From positions 1 to 52,027 of the forward strand of contig QKCJ01000045.1 in assembly GCA_003245715.1 (NCBI GenBank): 52,027 bases of DNA. Reading direction: 5' to 3'. The translations under genes were made by a program, and so were the position numbers. The DNA is from a bacterium (GTDB lineage Bacteria > Planctomycetota > SZUA-567). Shown one piece after another: positions 42,632 to 51,687 of the stretch. The notes below the pieces were generated by a model. It was given only the letters and a program-made list of their open reading frames with translations, did no database searches and had not been told where the DNA came from. Position 1 is the stretch's first letter. Each line of letters starts with the position of its first letter.

Positions 42632-44584
42632 TTATTCTGCTGGGGTAACATCTTCAAATTCTGTACTGGCTGTAATGGTCAGCACAATTTCAATTTGTCT
42701 GATTTTTTTTACACTTTTTACAACAATCATCTCGTGCTCATGGAATAGCTGGTGAATATCCATCGTATGGTCATGTGCAACTTCCCGGACAACAGTTACC
42801 GGTTCTGAGGATTGAATATTCAAACTTATTGCAGGAGTGGAAACTTCCTCCGGTCCGAAATCCTTAACCCATTGTTCCTCCTGCAGAAAAACCCAGTCCA
42901 CACCACCACGTTCCGCTGTTTTCATAATACCAGACGGAATCAATACCGCGTAGCCAGTATCAGGAGTGCCCATTATCTGCGCGATCTGTTCTGAACCCAG
43001 ATGCCAATAGACTGAAATATCCTCCTCGGCGTTAAGAATAATTTTATCAGTCACAACAAGCTGTTTCCTGTCCCATTTAACATGGCGCAGACATTTTTTG
43101 GCATTACTGTAAACAGACGTCGTATCGACAACCGTCTCGCCACCATTTTCATCAACCTTTATCTGTGAAAGAGGAGCGTCAACATTGCGCAATCCAACCG
43201 CATTTTCTCCGAATGCCACGGTATTATGCCCCTTTAAAGACCGATAGGTCTCAAGTTCCGGCAAGCTGTAATCAATTGTTCCTGATTCCATCAGAACAAG
43301 TTGTCCGTCTTTGATATAATTAACATGCCCTGCGTCGTGATGATCGTGAAAATCGAGATGATGTTTTCCGCGCACCCATACACCGTCAGCTTTTTCATCC
43401 CAGCTACTGCGCCAGCTCAGCCACGGCGCATGCTTGAAGCTTGAATATAACGGAGGACACGCGGTTTCTTCCTCGGTTATATTCAAGCATAAAAGGCCAA
43501 AAAGCGTCGGTGGAAGCCACCGGTGTTTATTACGCACAATCCAGCATAACTGCGGGTTTTGGGTAAGTATTGCGATCTGCGCAATATAAGCGCCTTTATT
43601 TATATCAACCGCGCCACGACAACCCGACCACCAGTCAAAAGCGTTGATGCAATAACGTCCCGGCTGATAACACTGTACCAGCCACCCTGGCAAGTTCATG
43701 AAAAATTCATTCTTCCAAAGCGAACTGTCTCCGGCCTTATTACGAAAGTATCCTTCAAGCAGAAGACAGGTAGCAGTCCAGGATACCGCATAGTCAAAGC
43801 CTTCCGGAACGGCACCCTCTGTGCCCAGTTTTTCCATGGTCAGAGCCGTGTTATTAACACCAAGACAATATCTCTCGCTGGTAATATCTCCCACCATCGC
43901 ACCGACAATAGTCAAGGCACTGTTAGGCACAATCCATTGATTTGATTGTACCATGTGCTGCTGGATGTACCAACCGACCTTATTATGCCAATCGGACTCT
44001 ACTAATTTTTGCTCACGCAGTAAGAGGGAATTTATTTTTTGCTGCAATGACTCAGGAAGAGTGCCTTCAGGCAAGGCTTCAAGCGTCAGTGCTATCGCCT
44101 GAATTATAGTGCCGGTTGCAAGCCATACGCCATCAGGACTCGACATTGTCGGTGATCCTTCGCGCAATGTCCAACCCGGGCGCTGGAGCGGATTCCAGCC
44201 TGAGATTTCATCAAGCTGCTCAACAATTGCCGCAAGTATTTTTCGGTCATAGCTTAAACAATAAGCGCCAGCCAAAAACGGCAACTCTGCCAACAATAAA
44301 CGCGACACCCGACTATCCTGCAAGGCCCCGGCATGATGATTGGCATTGACCTTGTCTGTCATAAAATTACAGCGCCTGATATAACTCATTTTTCTGCCGT
44401 AAACATCATCAAGCTTCACATATTCATCAAGCGTGAAAACTCGACGCCACGGCGCAAGAGCAGAAATTTCACGCGCCAGCTCAATCATGTTCTTTACTTT
44501 CTCACCTAAGTGAGGTTCACATGCGGCTCTTGCGGCAAGCTGATCAAGTTTATTGGCCAGATTAATTGAAGGTAAGCAGTCCAT
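42632..44584 (-). CDS. Heparinase II/III-like protein
   Basis: A 650-residue protein with an alpha-helical barrel in the first 360 residues and a beta-sandwich domain beyond, the layout of heparinase II/III-type polysaccharide lyases. The metal/active-site segment reads DFHDHHDAGHVNYIKDG (411-427). NQWIVPNSALTIVGAM and EGFDYAVSWTATCLLLEGYF belong to the helical part. No signal peptide is present, so it probably acts on oligosaccharides inside the cell, after the secreted hydrolase encoded just upstream. The substrate, such as a uronic-acid-containing or sulfated glycan, cannot be read. The start (AGGAAACGAC before ATG) lies 12 bases after the hydrolase stop. Confidence 0.82.
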   Translation of the reverse strand: MDCLPSINLANKLDQLAARAACEPHLGEKVKNMIELAREISALAPWRRVFTLDEYVKLDDVYGRKMSYIRRCNFMTDKVNANHHAGALQDSRVSRLLLAELPFLAGAYCLSYDRKILAAIVEQLDEISGWNPLQRPGWTLREGSPTMSSPDGVWLATGTIIQAIALTLEALPEGTLPESLQQKINSLLLREQKLVESDWHNKVGWYIQQHMVQSNQWIVPNSALTIVGAMVGDITSERYCLGVNNTALTMEKLGTEGAVPEGFDYAVSWTATCLLLEGYFRNKAGDSSLWKNEFFMNLPGWLVQCYQPGRYCINAFDWWSGCRGAVDINKGAYIAQIAILTQNPQLCWIVRNKHRWLPPTLFGLLCLNITEEETACPPLYSSFKHAPWLSWRSSWDEKADGVWVRGKHHLDFHDHHDAGHVNYIKDGQLVLMESGTIDYSLPELETYRSLKGHNTVAFGENAVGLRNVDAPLSQIKVDENGGETVVDTTSVYSNAKKCLRHVKWDRKQLVVTDKIILNAEEDISVYWHLGSEQIAQIMGTPDTGYAVLIPSGIMKTAERGGVDWVFLQEEQWVKDFGPEEVSTPAISLNIQSSEPVTVVREVAHDHTMDIHQLFHEHEMIVVKSVKKIRQIEIVLTITASTEFEDVTPAE

Positions 44585-44596
44585 GTCGTTTCCTGT

Positions 44597-47500
44597 TCAT
44601 TTAAAATATAGAATACCGAATTGACGTCTATCCTTGTGGGAAGTTCCGGTTGAATTCCAGCGCAGTTGGTTTACATCAGCCTTATTGCCGTCAACACTGT
44701 CAACAAGCACCTCAAAGCCAAGACATTTACCAGATGGATCACCACTGATACCAAGCTGTTTTAACGGTATACTGATCTTGACGACATATCCGTCATTTTT
44801 GATCTGGGTTTCTGCTTTTATATAGAACGAAGGAAGGCCGCGACGCCAGATCATTACTTTTTTATTATCATACGGAAGCACAAAAATCCGGGGAAGTTTA
44901 TCATGATGAGCAACCGGTGATTTAACCAGATATTCCTCAGGCGCTGTATCAATCAACAACTCTACACAGTCCTGCATCCACGGCTTGCGCGCATTAGCCG
45001 AGCCAGACGGCGTACTGTCCTTGACCTCCACCTCAATCAGCAAATTATTCTTATTATAACTCCCTCTGAAACTCGCTTCAGTCTTATCCTCTGCATTCTC
45101 TCTGCCGGAGTTGAGCCAGATTAACGCACCAGGTTTTCCATCGACACGATAGACCTTCTGCTGCGGGTAGATCTGGTCAATAATGAACTTTTGCTTTTTA
45201 TTGTTAATCACAACTTCCGCATCAATTGCAGATGGCAACACGCCATTAAAGGAAACAGGAAAAGCGACGGAACCTTCGCTGCTTGCCGGCAAAGAAAATT
45301 TTTCCTGCTCAGAAAAAACAAGCCCATTTGCTTTCAGTGAGATGCTGCCGTTAACAGCCTTTGCGGATTCATTAGCAACACCCAACACACCCCTCCAGCC
45401 CTCGGCACTGGCCAACAAACGAAATGCACCAAGTGAGAATAAATTATCTCCATTGATTTGCGCATTCTGTAACGCCGTCATTACACGGGCATTATCAGTA
45501 TCAGACCATGAAAAATATATCGGCTTTGAGCTGATAGAAATCCCGGCCGGCTTAACTGTTTCTGAATTGCCGAACATGTCCATGACTTCTATCTGTTCAT
45601 TATCAAGCGCAAGGGTAAGTTTAAGATTATTATACTTTCCATAATGCCAGAGGGCGGCGATATTTTTTGAGCCATTGCGGTAGACATAACAAACCGATTG
45701 CACAGGCCAGCGGATTTTTTTTACCGGTGTAGCGCCATTAAACAGACTGGCCAGAGTATTATACGCGGCCACCCTACCGTCCGGGAAAACTAGTGGTTCG
45801 CTTGCCAGCGACTGATAGTATTGCAAACGTGGCTGAAGAATGCTGTCAGTCGTTACGCACATCGAAGCGGCAACACCTTCGCCAAGATCAGTCAGGAATC
45901 TGTGGGCATAGTACTGCGGTTGGTAATCCCCGCTGTCATCACCTTCCTTGATGTAAAACAATTCTGTATTCCACAATGGCATATCACCCTTGCCGTATTT
46001 TTCAAGCAATGCCTTTGCATTTGCTATCATTTCATCTGCCGGTTTTGGTGAAGCAAGGCTGCGCGAGTGGTAAGGATGAAAAGCCACAATATCCGCGTAA
46101 CCAAGCCCGCCCAGACTGAAGGCTTCACCAAGAAAACTGTCTACCGACCCGCCCAAATCACCAGTAGCACAGAAGCCGACTACTCTGTTATTGGAGTCAA
46201 CCTCCTTTAATGTCTGATAAGCGGCCTTAAGATAGAGCAGATAATCAGTAGCGATAATAAAGAGATTTGGTTCATTCATTATCTCCCAATAAGTTATCCG
46301 TCCCTTATAACGCTGCGCCAGAGCACGAACATAGCGCTGCCATAGTTCAACGGGAGGCAAGTGAATAAACTGCTGACCATATTTTCTCAGCATCGGAGGG
46401 TATTTGGATTTTTCACTTTTTTTCTGCAACCATTCAGGAAGCTGGCTTTTGATATTACGTCCCCATGAGCGCGGCATGAACTCCATCTCTCCCAGACACG
46501 GCGCCAGCTTGATGCCATATTTTTCAGCCGCCGCAACAATCCTGTCTGAATGGGCAAAATTAAATTTACCCTCTTGTGGCTCAATCACACTCCAGGCAAA
46601 TGAATTAGGAAACACACGCAGCAACTTGCAGCCGATTTTAGCCAAACGCGCAAACCTCTCATCCGGTGAAACATCAGTTGTAGAAAATCCGGCCTGAAAG
46701 GTGTCTACCTCTGCACTCTTATAGGGATATTCACGCCAGCCGAGTGTTCCATCAAAGGCAACGCTGAACCCGCTTTTTTTGTCTTCCGGCAACTGTTTCG
46801 ACACTGCATGAATCACAGCCAGAGCATTACCCACAGACCTCTGAGGCTGATCGTTACCAGCCTTGACATCAAGCCGGTAGGCGCCGAATTTATCAAACTT
46901 CAATGTGTATTTTTTTTCCCATAGTGAACCTGCAGCAACTACAACCTCTTTATCTTCTGCACCGACAGATTGCCTGCCATAAGGATCGGTAATATTCAGA
47001 CAGACATCGGTCTTAATTGCCTTAGCTGAAGAATTATGGATTTTAACCAACGCCCCGGCAGTTGCGCTATCACCACTGCGCGCTATCATTTTATTGTCTT
47101 CCGCCACGTTAACCGCCAACTCCAGCGGACTCCCCGGTTCATATGCCGACGAATCACCTTCGCGCACGGAAATGTTATCAAGCCACAGATCTGAGGCAAA
47201 AGGCTCAACAAAAACATTCTCCTCTGTAAGTTTCTTGCCGTTATCTAAACGCAGATAATAATAACGCAAATCATCTTTATCAAAGGCGGTGAACTTGAAT
47301 GAATAACGCTTCCATTCGTTATTTACCGATAATTCTTTCTGATGCTTTACAGTCCTGCGCCGGTACGGCCGCGTTGCAATCATATTCAAGGTAACCGGGA
47401 AATTATCGACCGAACTTTTCATATCAAGAGAAACGGTGTACGTTTTCCCCGGCACAAGCGGAAACTCCTTTGATTGTAAATTATAAGACTCCGCATACGG

Positions 47501-47734
47501 ATTTGTAATTTTCAATGACTGCTGTCCACCGGTAAAAGTACTCAGGTCAACAAGCGGGAGCAATAATTCTAGATCTTTATTTTTTTGTGGGCGCAAGTAT
47601 TTATTGCAAACAAATCCGTCCGTTCCCAACTCAAAACCTGAATTAAAAACCAGATTTTCCGCCTTTGCTTCTAACGCCAGAACAAATACCGACAGAGTAC
47701 AAATTGTCAATATATACCGAAACGGTAATATCAT
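44597..47734 (-). CDS. Secreted GH-A-clan glycoside hydrolase with two carbohydrate-binding domains
   Basis: A 1045-residue secreted protein. A signal peptide (1-25, cleavage after EAKA) is followed by a CBM4/CenC-like beta sandwich (about 27-192), a linker, and an (alpha/beta)8 barrel (about 325-640). The barrel carries the acid/base Glu488 in IMNEPN and the likely nucleophile Glu591 in LWNTELFY. Further beta domains follow, then a C-terminal CBM9/DOMON-like domain (about 860-1045, GRENAEDKTEASFRGSYNKN). The barrel is GH39- or GH5-like by eye; I cannot name the family with certainty. It lies between the pseudopilin and heparinase-like genes in one transcript. The AAAGGACATCGC before ATG 47734 is a good start. 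Confidence 0.78.
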   Translation of the reverse strand: MILPFRYILTICTLSVFVLALEAKAENLVFNSGFELGTDGFVCNKYLRPQKNKDLELLLPLVDLSTFTGGQQSLKITNPYAESYNLQSKEFPLVPGKTYTVSLDMKSSVDNFPVTLNMIATRPYRRRTVKHQKELSVNNEWKRYSFKFTAFDKDDLRYYYLRLDNGKKLTEENVFVEPFASDLWLDNISVREGDSSAYEPGSPLELAVNVAEDNKMIARSGDSATAGALVKIHNSSAKAIKTDVCLNITDPYGRQSVGAEDKEVVVAAGSLWEKKYTLKFDKFGAYRLDVKAGNDQPQRSVGNALAVIHAVSKQLPEDKKSGFSVAFDGTLGWREYPYKSAEVDTFQAGFSTTDVSPDERFARLAKIGCKLLRVFPNSFAWSVIEPQEGKFNFAHSDRIVAAAEKYGIKLAPCLGEMEFMPRSWGRNIKSQLPEWLQKKSEKSKYPPMLRKYGQQFIHLPPVELWQRYVRALAQRYKGRITYWEIMNEPNLFIIATDYLLYLKAAYQTLKEVDSNNRVVGFCATGDLGGSVDSFLGEAFSLGGLGYADIVAFHPYHSRSLASPKPADEMIANAKALLEKYGKGDMPLWNTELFYIKEGDDSGDYQPQYYAHRFLTDLGEGVAASMCVTTDSILQPRLQYYQSLASEPLVFPDGRVAAYNTLASLFNGATPVKKIRWPVQSVCYVYRNGSKNIAALWHYGKYNNLKLTLALDNEQIEVMDMFGNSETVKPAGISISSKPIYFSWSDTDNARVMTALQNAQINGDNLFSLGAFRLLASAEGWRGVLGVANESAKAVNGSISLKANGLVFSEQEKFSLPASSEGSVAFPVSFNGVLPSAIDAEVVINNKKQKFIIDQIYPQQKVYRVDGKPGALIWLNSGRENAEDKTEASFRGSYNKNNLLIEVEVKDSTPSGSANARKPWMQDCVELLIDTAPEEYLVKSPVAHHDKLPRIFVLPYDNKKVMIWRRGLPSFYIKAETQIKNDGYVVKISIPLKQLGISGDPSGKCLGFEVLVDSVDGNKADVNQLRWNSTGTSHKDRRQFGILYFK

Positions 47735-47807
47735 GCGATGTCCTTTCTCTGTAACAGAAAAATATGATGAGTTGCATAATCAAATGCGATATGATATTTT
47801 TATACGA

Positions 47808-48545
47808 CTACGGCGTCCAGAAAACACCGTTCTGGTCATTAAGAGGCACACTCTGAAATGGATTGAGAGACGAATTCCAGATATAACGATCGCCAACTAC
47901 TGACAACGCAACCGAAGAACAATGTCCATCCAGATAAAGCGTATTCATTGCACTGTTATGCCTTGGATCAGGAATACCCCAGTTGGCGCTTGAAGGGTAA
48001 CGATTAATAGCCATATAATACCCGTTGTTCGGGTCAGATTTATTAAAGACATCAATAACATTCGAAGTACGTGAAGGCGAACGCACAGAAGCTAACCGTG
48101 AGTCAAATACCACAACAGAAAGATTATTGTTCATGCCGTAACAGGTGAACGCATATTTGGAAAGTTCCTGACCGTCTTTCAATAATTGCACATTCGCTTC
48201 TGAAGTAAAAAAATCCCGGTAAATATAACTTTCAAACCCGGGACAGAAAAGCAACTGTGGCGGTAAACCACTATATAATACCATCATCGAACTCCAACGA
48301 TATTTAGTGGCGCTTCCCTCCATTGTATATGATGGAGGGATACTGCCATTAAAGTCATTGGCATAAGAATTAAACGATACTCCAACCTGCTTTAATGAGT
48401 TCAGACAACTCATCGAGTATGCACTACTGATTGCAGTTCGCAATGAAGGCAAAAGCATCGCAGACAGGATACCGATAATTGCAATCACCACCAGCATTTC
48501 AATAAGGGTAAACCAACTAACCCTCCGATGCAGTTTGATAGCCAT
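47808..48545 (-). CDS. Pseudopilin-like protein (prepilin leader, H-X9-DG)
   Basis: A 245-residue protein. A short basic leader precedes WFTLIEMLVVIAIIGILSAM, the type IV prepilin/pseudopilin cleavage and helix motif with Glu at +5. A globular Tyr/Ser/Asn-rich domain ends with the H-X9-DG motif (HNSAMNTLYLDGH). Such proteins are expanded in Lentisphaerota and Planctomycetes. PilD-type processing and assembly in a secretion pilus are expected but unproven. The ATG shares a base with the TGA of the IclR gene (TGATG). The hydrolase gene starts 73 bases after it, suggesting a joint role in handling one substrate. Confidence 0.85.
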   Translation of the reverse strand: MAIKLHRRVSWFTLIEMLVVIAIIGILSAMLLPSLRTAISSAYSMSCLNSLKQVGVSFNSYANDFNGSIPPSYTMEGSATKYRWSSMMVLYSGLPPQLLFCPGFESYIYRDFFTSEANVQLLKDGQELSKYAFTCYGMNNNLSVVVFDSRLASVRSPSRTSNVIDVFNKSDPNNGYYMAINRYPSSANWGIPDPRHNSAMNTLYLDGHCSSVALSVVGDRYIWNSSLNPFQSVPLNDQNGVFWTP

Positions 48546-49312
48546 CAAATTTCTCCACTATCCAGTTTGGATGTTATTTCAGAACAGGTATCGACCAACG
48601 CACCAATTACAACATTTTGTTCTACCTCAGTACTAAAACGCATCATCGGAATTATCATTCCAAGTGACCCGGTAACGACATTGCCCTGCCGAATGGGTGC
48701 CGCCATACTAACTACCCCTTGAATTCTCTTGAGCGAATCCTTTTCCTGAGGCCAGAGAATACAGATACCCTCAAAACGGATTTTATCACACTCATTATCA
48801 AAACCAGCAAAATCAGTAAGGCTAAGGCAATTTTCCCCTTCGTATTCATCCCAATACTCTTTTCGCTCTTCACGTGATTTATCTGACAGAATAACACACC
48901 CCGTTGGGCTCATCATCAGATTCTCAAGTGACTCCGGTGGATTAATCCGAATGTGATTACTGCTTTCCATACGCATAAGCTCGCAACGCTTACGCTCATG
49001 CTCAACAACCAGCACCACCAACTCATTGGTCTCTTCAGACAGGCGGGTTATGTAAGGGCGGGTCACCGCTATCAGGTCTTGCCTGAAAGCACCGTTTCGC
49101 GCTATGAAATATGGCGTATCCCCCAAGACATAACCAAGCTTCGGACCAAGCTGACGCAGATACCCAAGCTCCACCATCGTACGAACAATATTTGAACACG
49201 CCGGTACGGATATTTCAAGCATCGCAGCCAAATGCCCCATAGGACAACCCCTTCCACCGCTTCTTGCCACCGCCAAGATAATCCTGTGAAAACGCTTGAT
49301 AACCTGAATCAC
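48545..49312 (-). CDS. IclR-type transcriptional regulator
   Basis: A 255-residue regulator with an N-terminal winged helix (about 5-65, with LAAMLEISVPACSNIVRTMVELGYL) and a C-terminal IclR effector domain (85-250). The latter includes LVVLVVEHERKRCELMRMES and AAPIRQGNVVTGSLGMIIPM. I start at GTG 49312, six bases after GGAGG. The first gene of the leftward cassette, it overlaps the pseudopilin by one base. A near-consensus promoter and an inverted repeat (49329-49356) lie just upstream, which suggests self-control. Confidence 0.82.
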   Translation of the reverse strand: MIQVIKRFHRIILAVARSGGRGCPMGHLAAMLEISVPACSNIVRTMVELGYLRQLGPKLGYVLGDTPYFIARNGAFRQDLIAVTRPYITRLSEETNELVVLVVEHERKRCELMRMESSNHIRINPPESLENLMMSPTGCVILSDKSREERKEYWDEYEGENCLSLTDFAGFDNECDKIRFEGICILWPQEKDSLKRIQGVVSMAAPIRQGNVVTGSLGMIIPMMRFSTEVEQNVVIGALVDTCSEITSKLDSGEI

Positions 49313-49328
49313 GCCGCACCTCCATATC

Positions 49329-49356
49329 AATATTATTGACTAGTGTTATTAATATT
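49329..49356. promoter_or_regulatory. Inverted repeat, candidate IclR operator
   Basis: AATATTA (49329-49335) and TAATATT (49350-49356) are inverted around a 14-base centre. The repeat sits at the predicted start point of the IclR transcript, where binding would block it. Confidence 0.4.
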
Positions 49357-49359
49357 TAT

Positions 49360-49387
49360 ATTATACCATGCAAACAATCCTTGTCAA
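49360..49387 (-). promoter_or_regulatory. Promoter of the IclR cassette
   Basis: On the minus strand TTGACA (49387-49382), 16 bases, then TATAAT (49365-49360), with TGG before the -10 (extended). Both hexamers are perfect consensus. It is the strongest promoter seen in the window. Bases 49388-49657 are AT-rich and hold nothing I can name. Confidence 0.75.
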
Positions 49388-49657
49388 ATTTTTAATAGTT
49401 TCTTTATTGGCAAGAGGGATAGGGAATAATTTAATCGCCATGAGACTCAATAGAGCGCAGATTTAGAATATCTGCAGCGATAATCCCCTCCTGAAATTAC
49501 AATTTACTTCCTGATGAATATTTAACTTTTGGCTTAACCGATTTCAATTTTTCTAATTTGCCAAACGATTTTCAGCAATATTATTATCCCACACCCCCAT
49601 TTTCCCCCTTATATAATTAAAGAATTCAAAATATTCACATTTCTGGAAAAGGATAAC

Positions 49658-49685
49658 TTGACAAAGAAAATTCCGGGTGTATATT
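49658..49685 (+). promoter_or_regulatory. Promoter of the GntR cassette
   Basis: TTGACA (49658-49663), 16 bases, then TATATT (49680-49685). It lies about 35 bases before ATG 49719, leaving a short leader with the direct repeat. Confidence 0.6.
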
Positions 49686-49690
49686 ACACA

Positions 49691-49708
49691 ACATTACAGA
49701 CATTACAG
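49691..49708 (+). repeat. Abutting 9-bp direct repeat, candidate operator
   Basis: ACATTACAG occurs twice without a gap (49691-49699 and 49700-49708), at or just after the predicted start point of the GntR-type regulator. Such placement fits autoregulation, which is inference. Confidence 0.45.
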
Positions 49709-49718
49709 GATATTTCAG

Positions 49719-50819
49719 ATGTCAGAAGAAATCTTTTTCCTAACTAATACCGATAAAATTGCAGAAGACCTCAGTAAGCGCATCACTGGCGGGGAATTTC
49801 CTTTGGGCCACAAACTGCCAAGTTTTCGCGCTCTTGCCAGTGAATATGATGTAAGCAGCCAGGTAATTCAATCTGCATCAAAAATACTGATTGAACAGGG
49901 CATTCTGATGTCCATGCCACGTATCGGCCTATTTGTCAGGCCTGACACAGAAGTAGCCCAAAGAAAGAAAATGGCGGTTCTGAGCCATTATTTCGGAACA
50001 TACGAACGCAGTTACTTATGGTCTGTACTACAGCTTAACTCCAATGAACTCTGGTCTGGAATCAAACAGCAGCATTATTTTCTGCCGAGTTGTGAAAGCG
50101 CCTCGTATGATTGCAAGTCACTTCAATACGAATTGGACTGTATTATGCAGGACAGGCCCGATATTATGCTTGTGGACTTAATGCAGCTGGAATGTGAGGC
50201 GATTGAACTTCTTCAAAACCTGCCCATTCCTGTAGTCTTTATTGGTGACCTTAATTTTGATTTTCCATTAACGATAAAAAATCAAATTGTCGAAGACACT
50301 CCGGCCCGTGCCGAGTTTTATATCAAGACAGCCAAAAAACTCGGAGCTGAGTCAGTGTCTCTGGTCGGGGGGGCTCTTTCAGTCCTCTATTGCGCCCAGA
50401 TCAATGAGACGGCGAAAAAACATGCTAAAAAGAATGGCATCCGTTACCGTTATTACTCAAGACGGGGATATGATTCAGACAACCTGCATGATATTTATCA
50501 AGTTCATCAGCAAACGGCAAGGGAACTTTCTGCTCAAGGAGGGTTTGACGACATTATTATATTTGACGGTATGGTTCGTCTTGACTTCTTTATCGAATTA
50601 CTGAATAACTCTGAGTACAATAAACTCAAAAAGCCGGAGATCATTTCTCCAGCTGAAATCACATCAGGGTTAATTTCAATCCATACTGACTACAGCAAAT
50701 TCAGTGCAAAAGCTGCTGAACTGATTCGCGGACTTATGGATAATCCGGGTAAATCACTTGGCAAGAAGGTGCTTGACGGGCTAATACAACGTAAAGCATT
50801 TCGCATTTCAGATATATAA
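49719..50819 (+). CDS. GntR-type regulator with LacI-like ligand domain
   Basis: A 366-residue regulator. The N-terminal winged helix (about 8-75, with FPLGHKLPSFRALASEYDVS and IEQGILMSMPRIGLFV) is GntR-like. Residues about 90-366 look like a periplasmic-binding-type effector domain (MLVDLMQLECEAIELLQNLP, VVFIGDLNFDF), as in AraR and related sugar regulators. I start at ATG 49719, behind AGGATATTTCAG. It heads the rightward cassette; a pseudopilin and a secreted protein follow. Confidence 0.8.
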   Translation: MSEEIFFLTNTDKIAEDLSKRITGGEFPLGHKLPSFRALASEYDVSSQVIQSASKILIEQGILMSMPRIGLFVRPDTEVAQRKKMAVLSHYFGTYERSYLWSVLQLNSNELWSGIKQQHYFLPSCESASYDCKSLQYELDCIMQDRPDIMLVDLMQLECEAIELLQNLPIPVVFIGDLNFDFPLTIKNQIVEDTPARAEFYIKTAKKLGAESVSLVGGALSVLYCAQINETAKKHAKKNGIRYRYYSRRGYDSDNLHDIYQVHQQTARELSAQGGFDDIIIFDGMVRLDFFIELLNNSEYNKLKKPEIISPAEITSGLISIHTDYSKFSAKAAELIRGLMDNPGKSLGKKVLDGLIQRKAFRISDI

Positions 50820-50848
50820 TTCAGGTTATGGCAGGAGGCATCAGAATA

Positions 50849-51580
50849 ATGCAGAAAGCACACAAACCTCAGGTCGGCTTCACACTTATTGAGATGCTGG
50901 TTGTAATTGCCATCATTGGCATTCTTTCATCAATATTGATGCCATCATTGCGCAGCGCCCTTGAGTCCTCGAAGTCTGCATCCTGTTCTTCACAGTTGCG
51001 GCAGATGGGGATTGCCACTAGCATGTACTCAAATGATAATAATATTTTTTTTCCAAGCGTATACTGGATTATTGGTTCAAGTCAGATTACCTGGGATGAT
51101 TTGCTTTCAAACTATGACGGGCGTAATTTAACCGATAGCCAGAAAAACAGTCAACTGATAAACGTAAGTAAACAGGGGATCTATCGCTGCCCTGCCGATG
51201 AGCGGGTTAAAACTTACGCCATAAGATCCTATGCCATAAATAAAGGTTATTATTCAGGATATGGAACAGCGCCGTCTGATGCGCCGGCAAATATATGGGG
51301 TGTAGCGTCTGGCAGTTGGTCTGCGAGGTTATCCAATGTAAAAAAGCCCGGATTATTAATTACAATTGCCGACAACTCCCGTGATGGCAATTTATTGGGA
51401 AATGCATCCTGCTCGCAGTTTTCTGCACCAGAGGACTACTATAATTATGCTCTGGCATTGCATAATGGAAACATAAATTTCCTTTTGCTTGATGGGCATG
51501 TTCAAAGTTCTTTACCAGAAGCAACAATACAGGACGGCGCAACACTTCATAAACCTGGAGGACTCTGGGCACGGCAATAG
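50849..51580 (+). CDS. Pseudopilin-like protein (prepilin leader, H-X9-DG)
   Basis: A 243-residue protein of the same type as that at 47808-48545. The leader MQKAHKPQVG precedes FTLIEMLVVIAIIGILSSIL, and the end carries H-X9-DG (HNGNINFLLLDGHVQ). The two pseudopilins share the helix and the SCxxxLxQxGxxxxxYxND segment after it but diverge in the globular part. I start at ATG 50849 after AGGAGG; the ATG at 50828 would use the ribosome site as coding sequence. It lies 29 bases after the GntR-type gene. Confidence 0.85.
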   Translation: MQKAHKPQVGFTLIEMLVVIAIIGILSSILMPSLRSALESSKSASCSSQLRQMGIATSMYSNDNNIFFPSVYWIIGSSQITWDDLLSNYDGRNLTDSQKNSQLINVSKQGIYRCPADERVKTYAIRSYAINKGYYSGYGTAPSDAPANIWGVASGSWSARLSNVKKPGLLITIADNSRDGNLLGNASCSQFSAPEDYYNYALALHNGNINFLLLDGHVQSSLPEATIQDGATLHKPGGLWARQ

Positions 51581-51687
51581 TGTAATTTATCCTCAACATT
51601 AAAACATTCATGTTCACAGCACCCGACATAAAACAGGATGGGGGTTGTGTCACATACTAAAATTTTTGATTACAAGGAAGGTCAGCG

